Of a stretch of DNA of 64,000 nt, positions 36,401 through 47,824 are shown in pieces. Numbering within the stretch: the stretch's first letter is position 1; the number at the start of each line of letters is the position of its first letter. The notes under the pieces are model-generated. The model was not told the origin of the DNA. It did no database searches and was given only the letters and a program-made list of their open reading frames with translations. Origin of the DNA: Torymus aiolomorphi (Eukaryota; Arthropoda; Insecta; Hymenoptera; Torymidae). Both the position numbers and the translations under genes were made by a program. The stretch covers positions 40,307,807 through 40,371,806 of the forward strand of contig CM070873.1 of the NCBI GenBank assembly GCA_036365515.1, given 5' to 3'.

Positions 36401-39216
36401 TTTGGTCGATGGGCAGCAGCGGCGGTGGACGATTGTTCTCTGGTGTAGGGAGTGTAAGCGATCGTTCGGCGCTTGATCGTCGTTGGCAATGCTTTCGAAA
36501 GGTTTGTTGTATTAGAAAAAAGAATGAATTTCGATGAAAATATTTCTAATGTAATCGAATTAAGCGCAGTTAATCCGCTTGGGTGAAAGGATAATCATGT
36601 TCGGTAAGAGATTATTTATTTACATTTTAATTAATGTAATCGAAGTGTATAAAGGTTTTATAATAACTTACGTCAGGCAGCTGTCGAGCACTTTTTAGTT
36701 TGTATACGTGACTTACCTGAAAAGGAAAAAAAGATGAATTATTTCATTATTTAATTGTAAATAAAAGAATATTTGAGCTTTCTTTCAATAAGAATCACTT
36801 AATGATAAATCAGATAATTAAAATACATAACTATTTTCAAATACACGCAAATAAAGATAATCCGTCGTTTATATATGAACGAACTTTTTATATTGAGTTC
36901 AGCTATCAATTAAGGTTAATGCCTCATTTAATCTATATACACAACATTAATCATTGCATTAGCAGGATGTATTGGAGTCTAAATGATGCAATTATACTGT
37001 AATCCACAAATAAGAATCAAATGAAACTATCGACTAATAATATTACACCACTAAGAATCCATTTTTCCAACCCAATAGATCAACAGACAATCTTCTCCAG
37101 CCCCCTACTTTGCGAAAGAATAACTCTCTTCCATCTCGGCCAAACTTTTTCCAGCCCGTTAAGGAGCGTTGCGCAACGACGAATCGAAAGTCCCTGCGAT
37201 CGCGTGCGCGCGCGAAGCTATAAGTGTATATTCGCAAGAGCGACTAGCGGCAAATATTTGCGTTGCCGGGATAAATAGGCGCGCTGAGACTTCGCGGAAA
37301 TCGTTTGGATTAATGCGAGGTTAGCGGTTAACGGTGCCTTCGAATTTAGAGCTGTGTTGAGCATTCGCAAAAGTCACTGCTGTCGTCGACGCGTGTGTGG
37401 TTTCTGTCAAAGGTATAGGCTTCCCGATATATATGTCCGACTTTCTGGTCGGTTTTAGCCGCTATGCAAATATTGTCGTTAAAACTTTTCCATCTTTCGG
37501 AGTCTCGATGCGTAACGTTTATTCTAATTATAATTTCCATGTATTAGATATGATTAGGATTGATTGTGCGATAACGAGCGATAATCATTACATTGAAACA
37601 AGTAAGACCAGAATAAGATGTTATAATATGAACATTGACTTGGACAGTATTTTAGTTTAATATTATCATGTTTGACATATTTCATAATATTAGATAAAAA
37701 TATATCTTCTACATAATATTTGATACAATTTTTGTAAGTGTGCAGAAACCATTGTCGTAAGTACACACTTTTCAACTTAAACTTTAGAACAAATCAATTT
37801 TCATCAAGGCGCTAACATTTCGTTCATTTTTCAGACTAAATAAATGACCTTCCTCAAGTGTCGACTTAACACCTAGGCGATAAAAAATTGTCGCTCGAGA
37901 ATCATTCTTTGTTACAGCAGCTTCAAGTTGACATTTCAAACACGAAGAATGTCGCTGCATTAAAACGAAAATAGTTTAAATCTAAATTTAAAATATGCAA
38001 TAAATTGCTTGAATAAATGCTTTTTTTTATGTTCATTAGAATAAAATAGAATTTCATGAACGACTCGTTCTAAGAGATCAATGATTTAGAGATCGTTTCT
38101 TCGTTCAAGAAATTATGTAAAGAAAAATTTGGTTTTTTGAAAATTTCTCAACATTTTTAATTTTATTATTGCTAAAATAAAACGACTTATAGAAAAAAAG
38201 TTAATCTATATAATCGTAGCAGTACAAGTTTTATGAAAAAATACTTCCCATAATTAAACAAGACTTTAGCATAAACGCATTCTGCACCTTTTTCTTCAAT
38301 GCACAGCTACATTCAACAACCCTCGCTTCCAAGCAGGGGCCAAACTCTTACCCTTCCACGGCCCTCAAAAATTAAACTATAAAACCCGCCGCGTCAGCGC
38401 GTATTCATCAGCCCCCGAAACCCGCGTCGTTAACAAGAAGCCGCGCACAGAAGGAAAAAAAGCTGCACGGACCCGATATCTATATACATGTATACAAGCC
38501 GCGTTAGCTGGCGCGGAGGCAAAAAATATTTAAATCGAGAGACTCCTTCAATTTATCTTCGATCGAGCCGCGCGCGTATACACACTTATCGGCGTGCGAG
38601 CGGCGGTCTGGAAATGTTTAATGGTTTCTCGAGTGAAGGGGATGCGCGCGTATATACGTACGCCTTCGCGTGCATATTTTTAACGGGCGCGCAGCTGCGC
38701 CGCTGGTTTTCCGTGCGCGAGCTGGCGGAGGTATATGGGCATGTAGCGCGGGCACGGGAGAGACAAAATCGAACGGGTTGGCCGCGCGCGGATATGCGGG
38801 AGAGGGCGCGGGAGTTTTGCTGCGTGATTATTTTTCGCTCGTTTTGCGGATTTATGGGCGTACGGAACGTTGGGTCGGGTTTTTAAAGTAGTATACGCTT
38901 GTGAATCGCATTGGAAATTCGTAAACCGAAGAAGTTTTTTTAAATTAAAAATCATTATTAATAGAGCTGTGTATATATATACTGTACAATATACACTGTA
39001 CCCAAAATAAATCATGTAAAAAAAAGTAAAACGTAATCTATACAAAAAATTGCAAATGAAGTGTTTCTTCCATCAGTGATTACTCCTACTACATTTAGAA
39101 GATAAAGAAAATGATATTAACTTAATTAGTCAATTATTTTTCACACCATTTCATATATTCAAAAGTGTTTTCTGATACATAGAATAAACAAATTTTGTTC
39201 TCATAATAAATTTTAT
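33484..39216. other. Non-coding stretch with GC-rich islands
   Basis: Islands at about 33.49-34.33, 34.88-35.50, 35.80-36.50, 37.03-37.40 and 38.27-38.89 kb, each with a C/T-rich left and G-rich right flank. A CT tract lies at about 35084-35102. Intervening DNA is AT-rich. The 132-codon frame at 38488-38886 is island shadow. No gene is supported. Confidence 0.55.
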
Positions 39217-39369
39217 TTATACGTTAAATTTATTCCCCCTTTTGGCTTCACACTTTCCATTTCGTGATTCAGGAGAAACTCTTTCAGTCAGCTCTACCTC
39301 CATCAGCTGACATTCGACGCAGTACGCAAGATGCACAAGGAGCACCGGCACCAGCGCCACCGACCGCAT
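39217..39369 (-). CDS. Possible small secreted peptide or first exon
   Basis: From the ATG at 39369 the frame encodes 50 residues. The start MRSVALVPVLLVHLAYCVEC is a convincing signal peptide, and a short charged tail follows. The stop is followed within about 10 bases by AATAAA, which would suit a tiny complete gene. Alternatively a GAG|GTAGAG site after residue 24 could make this the first exon of a larger secreted protein, but no downstream exon was found. GC-rich third positions in the first 24 codons favour coding. No family is recognised. Confidence 0.3.
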   Translation of the reverse strand: MRSVALVPVLLVHLAYCVECQLMEVELTERVSPESRNGKCEAKRGNKFNV

Positions 39370-40492
39370 GCTCGACGCGTGCCGCGTGCTACGCCCAGAG
39401 CGTCTACGCAGGCGCATACATGTGCGTGGGTAGCTGGAAAGTGAACAGCAGTTCTTGGCGAGCCAGTGACATAACTGTTGTCAGCGTCGTGTGATGCTCT
39501 CGTATAATTCGACGATTCTCACGATTACGTTTAATAGATTTGTCGTAAAGTGAAAGAATCAGGTTGCTTTGGATTATCGATGTAAGTCGCAAGAGTTTTC
39601 TCGCGTAATTTTCTTGTCAATATTGTAGTGTTCTGTAGTCGCAGTTGTTTGCATCTCCGAGTAGAGAGGTTAATCAGTGGAAGTAGTGCGCAGAGCAAAA
39701 AAACGTGTGAGTGGTGCTACGTGACCTTGCAAAGCGATTCGAAATGTAGTATGAATTTAAATATGCATGTGTTTGTGACCGGTGATTAGAGGGAAAAAAT
39801 ATATAGTTATAGTAGCACGGTGAAAGTCACGCACGCATGTGCACATTAATGGCTGTCACATGTGTGTTGAAAGTCAGCGGTTAATTAACAAGTAAAATAA
39901 CGATTATTTTGTAAATGATCGATTAATGAATGGCGTTATTAATAAAAATTGTTGCGATATGTTTTATGATTCTACTAATAATTTTATGTATTTCGTATTA
40001 ATGAATAAAAGTTTTTATTAAATAATATTGAAATACGTTGGTTTTTATTGTTAGTAAAATTTCACTTTTTCATTATCCTTATCATTTTTTTAAATTCGAC
40101 ATAAAGCATTTTGATAGGTCTAAAAAAATAAATCCTATAAAAATCGAGTGTTACGATAAATTTAAAAGTCTACTTGATTTTTAACATTTTTGGTAAAGGC
40201 ATAATAATCAATTCCATTTTTTCAGTGCAGATTCAGATATATCAAATTAATTCTGTTTTTAAAATAAACATGATTTATTTACGTCATATGTTGCAATCGA
40301 CCCGTCATTTTATCACCTACAGATACAATGTCAACAAATTTAATCTCACTTACGGTACGATATAGTCTACGTAAATAATCTTATTAAGCATACGTTTAGA
40401 TTTATTTATTATATTATATAATGTGATAGCTATGAATAGTCTACGCATAGAACTCTTAATAAAACTTAAATTCTATTTTAATACATAAAAAC
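39370..40492. other. Intergenic region 5' of GMC gene C
   Basis: GC-moderate DNA to about 39.85 kb, then AT-rich. A GTGAGT at 39707-39712 and an AG just before 40506 could bound an intron with a non-coding first exon of gene C near 39.6-39.7 kb, but the polypyrimidine tract is poor. Nothing else is recognised. Confidence 0.4.
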
Positions 40493-40500
40493 TATAAAAT
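40493..40500 (+). promoter_or_regulatory. TATA-like element just upstream of gene C
   Basis: TATAAAAT lies 26 bases upstream of the gene C ATG. If used it would give almost no 5' UTR, so a spliced upstream leader is an alternative. Confidence 0.25.
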
Positions 40501-40525
40501 TACAGTGTTTAATCAAGTTAGAACA

Positions 40526-42841
40526 ATGACGTGGTCACCAGCACCTCAAAGTCCTACAGTTACTTCCTCCCAGCCTAAAACTACAGCATTTATAAATTTC
40601 GTTACACAACACACAACCGAATCATATGATAGTTACATTAAAAAAAATTATGATGACAATGAAATTCATAAGGGGAAGTACGATTTTATTATCGTTGGAG
40701 CCGGGACTGCGGGTTGCGTCGTAGCCAACCGCTTAAGTGAAATAAGTAGCTGGAAGGTAACTATATTTTAAATAGTAATTATACCATAAGTGTTTCTTTG
40801 ATATAAATGAATATTTTGACAGTAATTCAAGTATAAAAAATATACTAATTTGCAATAAAAAACGGTTTAAAAATTTTGCATACAATCCGTTTTTAATGAG
40901 TTCAATATTTGACATTTTTTACAAGTGATTCAAAAGCATGAATTTAATCTATTTCTAAAGTACAAAAGTAATTGTAGTTCCATTCGAATTAAAATGAACC
41001 GAAAGAGCATATATAATAAAAGTACCTTCAAAAGAAACCATTGTTGCATTATATTTATTATTTAGCAACAATTATTACATCGTTTTCGATCTTACAAATG
41101 ACAATGCTAACAAAAAACATCTCAATTCAAGGTATCGCAAACAAACGGAGAACTAACCATTTCAGATACTACTGTTGGAAGTGGGTGGCGAGGAGCCGCT
41201 CGCCTGCGAAGTACCGGGACTGCAGCCACTTCTGCTGAACTCGAGCGTGGATCACGCTTACAAAACTCAGCCGGAAAGTATAGAATGCGCCGGGGAAGAC
41301 AAGAGCCGGTCCTTCCAATACTCCGCGGGAAAAGTAATGGGCGGCACGAGCTCGATAAACGGCCAGTGGTACATCCGGGGCCATAAACAGGATTACGATG
41401 ACTGGGCCGATCTCGGCAATCCGGGATGGAGCTGGAAAGACGTGCTGCCATATTTCAAGAAGTCTGAGGATATGCGAGATCCAGAAGTAAGTGTTTCGCG
41501 TTAATTGGTTTACAACTTGAGTAAGATAAAATAAATAATCTTCAAAATGTTACATGTCCTTCGTAGGTACTAGAAAAAAGCGCTGAATATCACGGTACAG
41601 GAGGTTACCTGACCGTCGAACGACCTCCATACAAGGACAAAAGCGTAGAAGTTGTTTTCAACGCCTGGAAAGAATTAGGCTTCAAGGAAATCGATTACAA
41701 CTCTGGAGAACAAATCGGGACCTCTCGCATACAGATTGCCAGTATTCACGGTGCTCGTCAAAGTACGAATGGGGCATTTTTAAGAACTATTCGAGCTCAA
41801 AGACAAAATCTCGTCGTAAAGTCTAAAGCTCATACCACCAAAATTATTATTGATCCTGTAACGAAGCGAGCAGTCGGTGTAGAATATACGGACGTAAAAA
41901 CCTCAACGAGTTTCAACGTGTTTGCAGAGAAAGAGGTCATTATTTCAGCTGGAGCAATGGCGTCACCAGTGCTTCTGATGCTGTCCGGAATCGGTCCAGC
42001 AGACCATCTTCAGGAAATGAATATAGACGTCATCGAAGATCTGCCGGTCGGAAACAATATTCGTAACCACCTAAACATTCAAGCGATTCAGTTTAATCTC
42101 CCTCGTTCATTGTCGACTTTACCGGACTTTGAGAATGCACAAAGTGATTTGCTTTATTGGTTAAATACACATGAAGGTCCTCTGTCCGCTGCTGGTATTG
42201 AAGACAGCATAACATATTATCAGACGCCATATGCAACAGAACCAGGACTACCAGACATCGAGCTGACGTTCAAAAGATGCATTTCGGATACATCCGCACC
42301 TGCTCAGTATATTCCGTACTCATACTACGATAGCATGATTGCAAGACTGACTCTTTTAAAAACGGTTGGCTTAGCTACATTAAGACTCGACAAAAATAAC
42401 CCTATATGGGGCCAACCGGTGATCACCACAAATTACGTCAACTCGGAGGACATAAAAAAACTCGTGGCAGGCATAAAGATCGCAAAAGGCTTGGAGCACA
42501 CGAAGACTTTCAAGGAACAAGGAATTATTCGCGATAAGAAGCCGATGAAAGGCTGCGAACAATTCGAATTCGATAGCGACGAGTATCTCGAGTGTTTTGT
42601 CAAGAGCAAATCGGCACCATCTCAGCATTCCGTTGGCAGCTGCAAGATGGGCCTGAGGAGTGATGCCGAAGCCGTTGTGGATGCAAGATTAAGGGTACAT
42701 GGAATTGACGGACTGAGAGTTATTGATGTGTCGATTATGCCGACGATAATAAGAGGGGCTACGATGGCACCAGCGATTATGATTGGAGAGAAAGCCAGTG
42801 ATTTGATAAAAGATGATTGGGTGTTATCTGCTGGACAGTGA
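40526..42841 (+). CDS. GMC oxidoreductase C (glucose dehydrogenase [FAD, quinone]-like)
   Basis: Three plus-strand exons, 40526-40756, 41166-41486 and 41567-42841, encode 608 residues. Intron positions and phases match genes A and B; the first intron is longer (409 bp). FAD motif GAGTAG at 58-63, signature 1 (GKVMGGTSSINGQWYIRG) from 132 with the usual Asn at 142, signature 2 (GAMASPVLLMLSGIGP) at 313-328, and His 538 in QHSVGSCKMG. The second active-site region, normally GNTNAP-like, reads GATMAP (581-586). The Asn that pairs with the catalytic His in GMC enzymes is therefore replaced by Ala, although the frame is intact. The enzyme may be altered or weak, or work on another substrate. It heads a tandem pair with pseudogene D. 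The start is fixed by homology: MTW aligns with the other copies. Confidence 0.92.
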
Positions 42842-42848
42842 TAATCAA

Positions 42849-42858
42849 AATAAATAAA
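42849..42858 (+). terminator. Polyadenylation signals of gene C
   Basis: Two overlapping AATAAA hexamers 7-17 bases after the gene C stop; another AATAAA follows at about 42877. Confidence 0.5.
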
Positions 42859-42884
42859 CAAAAATATATCTTCATTTAATAAAC

Positions 42885-43172
42885 GTATTATTCTAAAGTA
42901 TGTGTAAGATCTAAATATGTTAAATAAATAATTTTAATCTATTTTTAATTTACGATTACAATTATTATTCCTCATGTATTAGTAGAGTAACTAAATGATG
43001 TGCATTGAGAAGAAAATGAAATATACCTGTATAACAATTAAATATTATACTGCATACACAGTTATAACTGTGCATGAATAATTAAACGATAATGATAATA
43101 CGTTTAATTGATTTTCCAAGAAAGTTAATATTTTTATATGATAACATACGACGCGGAAATAACCGCCCGTGC
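42885..43172. other. AT-rich spacer between gene C and pseudogene D
   Basis: About 290 bp of AT-rich intergenic DNA with no open frame or element that I recognise. Confidence 0.5.
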
Positions 43173-43173
43173 A

Positions 43174-43181
43174 TATATAAT
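43174..43181 (+). promoter_or_regulatory. TATA box of GMC pseudogene D
   Basis: TATATAAT lies about 75 bases upstream of the pseudogene D start codon, a normal core-promoter position. The promoter may thus outlive the reading frame. Confidence 0.4.
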
Positions 43182-43250
43182 CAATGAACAAATTTCACAA
43201 AGTCAAAAACTAGTAAGTGTAGCGAACGTTTAGCTCGTTCTTTGTGCGAT

Positions 43251-45794
43251 ATGACTTGGTTGCCAGCGCCTAACACTTGTGCTGTTAATTCTTCTACTGC
43301 TTCTTGTCAACCGACAATTTTAGCTTTTCTTGCCCTTTTAGTCGAGTATTTAAGTGGGTCATATGATACTAATTTTACCGATCATAGAAAAAATTGGATG
43401 ATCCAGATTATTTTAATCAAAAATATGATTTTATTATCGTCGGAGCCGGAAGTGCTGGTTGTGTTTTAGCAAATCGTTTGAGTGAAATAAAGAAGTGGAA
43501 GGTATGTTTAAAGTTTTGTTTCAAAAATTGATATCTTAATTTTTTTAATAAACATTCAAGGATTAGATGATATTTCATAACGTACACAACGTTTTCACAT
43601 TCAGATTTTACTACTAGAATCCGGTGATGAACAGCCAGTCATATCGAATGTGCCAGGATTACAGCTCTTCCTAGTGAACTCGAACTTGGACTACGCTTAT
43701 ATAACCCAGCCGGAAAATACGAAATGCAGGGCAAACAAAAACAGATCTTTCCAATTGTCAGCCGGAAAAGTTATGGGCGGTACAAGTTCGATAAATGGCC
43801 AGTGGTACATTCGAGGCAATAAACAGGACTATGACGACTGGGTTACTCTTGGTAATACCGGATGGGGCTGGGACGATGTATTACCGTATTTCAAAAAATC
43901 CGAGGACATGCGATATTCCGAGATGAATATCAATTTTTATCTCTAATAAAACAAAAACAAAAAATCATGTGTATTTCACATATGCAGTGGGATAAATAAT
44001 CACTATCAGTATTTTTGAGTACATTGTCTGAAATTGATGAATATATGCACGGAGAGAATTTTAGGAAAGAAGAACTCCTAGGTAGTCCGTCCGTGCTACG
44101 AAACGCACCATTTGATTTGTACTATAGGTTAGGATCGCAGCTGCGCTAGTGTAGTATTTGTGCGAAGCTAAAGTGGCGCTACCGCAGTCCGAAAGAAATA
44201 GTGCAACGGCTTTCCTGCTTTTCGTGCAACGCTAGATCGAGTTTAGTATAACATTCGCACTACACGTGTAGAGCAGCCGCTCCTCCAAAACTTAGTGCGG
44301 CAGCGGTCCTAATTTAGCACAGCTACAACTCGAACATTGTAGGGTAGCTACTACACTACCACTAAGATGTCTTCTCTCCTAAAATTCTCTCCGTGTGAGA
44401 AACAATCATAAATTTTTTTTAATAAGAATTTTTAGAATTGCAAACGGTTTTAATTTGAATGGAAAAACATTTATATTTATATCTGCTAAAAATTTCAACA
44501 TTCTATAATAAAAATAAAATTATGGTTTATAGATTTTGAAAATAAATTCTACATATCATGGCACTGGTGGTTATCTTACAATCGAACGGCCTCCATACTA
44601 TGCAAAGATCACACAGACATTATCCAAAATGGTTGGAAGGAATTGGGCTTTAAAGAAGTAGACTACAACGCTGGAACTCAATTTGGCACATTGCGAATGC
44701 AATACACCAACATCCACAGAGTTCGACAAAGTACCAACGATGCATTTCTCCGCCCGATTCGTGGTAAGAGGCCTAACCTGATTATCAGATCAACCGCTCA
44801 CGTTACAAAAATAATTATCGACCCCAAAATGAAACAAGCCAAAGGAGTAGAATACAGAGTTACAGGAATTAATAAAACGTTTAGGGCGTTGTGTAATAAG
44901 GAAGTTATCGTATCAGCTGGGAGCATTGGATCGCCCAAGATTCTGATGCTCTCCGGAGTTGGTCCAGCTAAACACCTTCGCGAGTTAAACATCAAGGTTG
45001 TACAGGACTCACCTGTTGGGAGAAACGTGTATAATCACATTAACGTTCTTATTTTCACATACAAACTGACCGACAGCGCAAAGTTTCTACCATCGGGAAA
45101 AATAATGCAGGACGACTTGGTCTACTGGCAAAGTACTCACGGAGGGCCTCTATCTGCTGTCAGCGTACATAACACCATAACTTTCTTCAAAACGTCTTTA
45201 GAATCCCGCGATGTACCAGATATCCAGGTAACCGTTATGAGGACCGTATCCAATGCTTCGGTCGGTTTCGACTACATCTCGGCCTCATATTACGATAGCG
45301 TAACAACTCCTCTGATCCTTTTGTCCACCACCGAAATAGGTAAACTAAGACTCGATGCTAAAAATCCAATCTGGGGTCAGCCGAAGATATACACGAGCTA
45401 CATCAATTCACGCGATATAAGACAGTTGATTGAAGGAACAAAGGAAGTCCGAAAATTATCCGAAACGAAAGCCTTCAAAGACGGCGGATTCATTTTGGAT
45501 AAAACTCCGGTAGAAGGTTGCGAGGATTTTTACTTCGATAGCGACGAATACCTTGAGTGCGCCATCAGGTGTAAAGCCTATGCCTCGGATCACTCCATCG
45601 CCACCTGTAAAATGGGACCGACGAACGACAGCGATGCTGTAGTGGATCCGCGGTTAAGAGTTTAAGGGATCAAAGGGTTACGAGTCGTCGATGCGTCTGT
45701 TATGCCGGCGGTACCGAGAGGAAGCACCAATGCGCCGACGATCATGGTCGCCGAAAAAGCCAGCGATATGATCAAAGATCACTCACGCCTTTGA
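43251..45794 (+). pseudogene. GMC oxidoreductase D, decayed paralogue of gene C
   Basis: The exon order matches gene C: exon 1 at 43251-43501, exon 2 at 43605-43922, exon 3 at 44533-45794. Most motifs survive: [40 protein letters not shown] and His in DHSIATCKMG. Four separate lesions are visible. Exon 1 is one base short, with the frame shift at or near the A-run 43388-43393. The exon 2 donor GT reads AT at 43923, so exon 2 runs into a stop. The frame shifts again in exon 3 at about 44600-44625. A TAA at 45663-45665 truncates the last 43 codons, which otherwise stay open to TGA at 45792-45794. The second intron is 610 bp because a MITE sits in it. The long remaining frame (44643-45665) suggests fairly recent inactivation. 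Confidence 0.9.
44048..44395. mobile_element. 348-bp MITE inside intron 2 of pseudogene D
   Basis: The ends CACGGAGAGAATTTTAGGA and its exact complement form a 19-bp perfect inverted repeat, extending to about 26 bp with one mismatch (AAGAAG). Weaker pairing continues inward. TG borders both ends, a possible 2-bp duplication. There is no open frame. Superfamily unassigned. Confidence 0.8.
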
Positions 45795-46540
45795 TAAACA
45801 TATCTCTGAATAATCTACTTCAAACAAAATACATTGAATTTTGAGTTAAAGACACAAAAATTATCATTTAAAACTCGAATTTCCCTCTAACAAACCATTT
45901 CCCAGTAAGATTTACCCATTCCATAACCGGGAACCGGCAAAATCGAATCTCAAGAATCATTTCTCATGCAAAAGAAAGAGCGCTCTCGGCAAACATCTCT
46001 GAATTTCCACGCGCGCGCCACTCGTTGTCGATGCGTCGTCGCACGCGCGCGAACGAAGGAGGAGGTAAACATCCGCAGGATCCAAACGAGGCGGAACGAC
46101 GACGACGCGCATAATCGAGAGTCCATGAATTTTTGAATGCATAAAGCGTCGTCGCCGTCGAGGCCACCGCCGCCGATGCGCGAATCTCGGGGAGAGAAAG
46201 AATTGGGTAGGAGATAATTTTGTAATTTATCGGACCGCTCGAATTTGGTAAGTTCGCCTACGGATCTCTTCGTTCCTCTCTCCTGCTCTCTCCCTCTCTC
46301 ACTCTTCTCTCTCTCACACACACTCTCTCGAATCTCCATTAAATTTTCAGTCTCTCGTCAATAATTTCATGGCGGCTTATCGTGCCGCCAGGAAATCGAA
46401 TTTCAAGAGGGCCGCTCCAGCGCCATCCCCCGGCACTGTTTTTCTCCATTCCTTTTCCACGCTCGTTGCGTTTCTCATTCAATTCCGCATTCGAGGCTCA
46501 TCGAGGCTAACTCTTTACTCTCTACCATTTTTCATCGTTG
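45795..46540. other. Non-coding stretch with one GC-rich island
   Basis: A GC-rich island at about 45.95-46.50 kb with CT tracts near 46270-46330. Overlapping open frames on both strands are low-complexity shadows. No gene is seen. Confidence 0.5.
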
Positions 46541-47543
46541 CACTGAGAGAAATGTTGTAGTAAAATTTATTATAAACATAAGAAAAATTACTATATTTTG
46601 TAGGAACGGAGGGACAAATCGAAATTATAACAATTTTTGCTATGCAACATAGTAATTTTTATGAATGACCTTAAATTTAAAAAAATTAAATTTTTTCTCG
46701 TTCTTCCTGTTTTCAGAACTATTTTCAGACTCTAATCATACAATATTTAATGTGAAAATAAATTAAAATGAGAAATAAAAATATTTTTTTTACGAGCGTT
46801 GGGATCGAACCTGCAACCTTCACCGCGGCAATCGGACGCGCTAACCACTTACCCAAATAGGATTCTTGAGTGTACAATTTTGGAACTTGTATATGTCAAA
46901 CCATCGATTTCAAGAAATTTTCAGATAATATTAAATAATGACAATAAATAACTTTGATAACACAAAGAAACTTATCATTAATGTGCATAATATAAAAATA
47001 AAATAATTGAAGTAAAGTTTTGAATGTTTTGTAAACTTAAAAGCAAGGCAAAGTGAAATTCCCGTAGAAACATAACCTCAATCAGACACGTGGGCGCCTT
47101 GATCTGCGCAGAAAGTACTAATGTTGTAGCAATTTTTACTATGTTGGATAGCAAACTTTCTTATGGCCTGTAGCAATTTTTGAATGTGGCACTTTTTACT
47201 ATGTTTATAGTAATTTTTAATACGCTACAGAATAAAACTTATACGCTACAAAATAAAATTTAAACACTACAAAATAAAATTTATATTCTATTCTAATAAA
47301 AATTAAAAGCATATATTTTAAATTTTATTATATCACAGTTTTTGCTATGTGTATAGCAATTTTTCTTTTATTTCATAATACTTTCTAATCAACAACTGTC
47401 ATAAAAATTACAAGAAATTTTGTAATTATTCATACAATTATAATAAAAATGCAGCATAAAGTGTATTTGTCTCACCCTTCCTATACTTTATAGTAATTTT
47501 TATTACAGTTATAATAAAATTTACTACAACATTTTTCTCAGTG
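46541..47543. mobile_element. 1-kb inverted-repeat element with a tRNA-like module
   Basis: The left end CACTGAGAGAAATGTTGTAG is mirrored by the right end, which read inward is CACTGAGAAAAATGTTGTAG; the match runs about 35 bp with few mismatches. TG borders both sides. The interior is AT-rich with repeated TTACTATG and ATAGCAATTTTT words and three tandem copies of an ACGCTACAAAATAAAATTT-like unit (about 47220-47283). A tRNA-like module lies inverted at 46792-46864. No protein-coding frame. The fragment at 6726-6909 belongs to the same family. Confidence 0.75.
46792..46864 (-). other. tRNA-like sequence within the 1-kb element
   Basis: On the minus strand there is a good B box, GGTTCGATCCC (46811-46801), and an A-box/D-arm-like GGGTAAGTGGTTAGCGCG about 30 bases before it. 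The T-arm and anticodon arm pair poorly, so this is not called a tRNA gene. It could still recruit RNA polymerase III or be a captured tRNA or SINE head. Confidence 0.55.
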
Positions 47544-47710
47544 TGGCAGTTACAAAAATAAAAACCGCTGCCAATTGATTGGCATGTAGCTTCCTCCTCC
47601 TCCTTCATGTAAAAACATGGCTGCGCAGAGTTGACGTCACCAGGAAAGACGATGATTTTCGATTTTTCTAGATTGATTAATTAACGTACTTTCGCCCGGG
47701 AATAGAGAAA

Positions 47711-47824
47711 AGTACTATTTCTTACACGGGGGTTAAATGGAACTCCTGCATGCACGTGATATGGCGGCCGTCATATCACGTGCCTGCGAAGTTCCATTTT
47801 CCCCCCTTGTAAGAAAATCTACTA
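47711..47824. mobile_element. ~110-bp long-hairpin element
   Basis: Two arms of about 50 bp, starting AGTACTATTTCTTAC and mirrored by GTAAGAAAATCTACT, meet at GGCGGCCGTC (about 47763-47772). Inside are paired ATGGAACT/AGTTCCAT and CACGTGATAT/ATATCACGTG motifs. Probably a foldback MITE; no coding capacity. Confidence 0.6.

Noticed and set aside
38488..38886. 132-codon open frame
   Set aside because: It lies wholly in a GC-rich island where stops are rare. Composition is rich in Arg and low-complexity, other frames are also open, and no domain or splice context is seen.
46792..46864. Functional tRNA gene
   Set aside because: B box is good, but acceptor, T and anticodon arms do not pair properly and it sits inside a repeat element, so only 'tRNA-like' is claimed.
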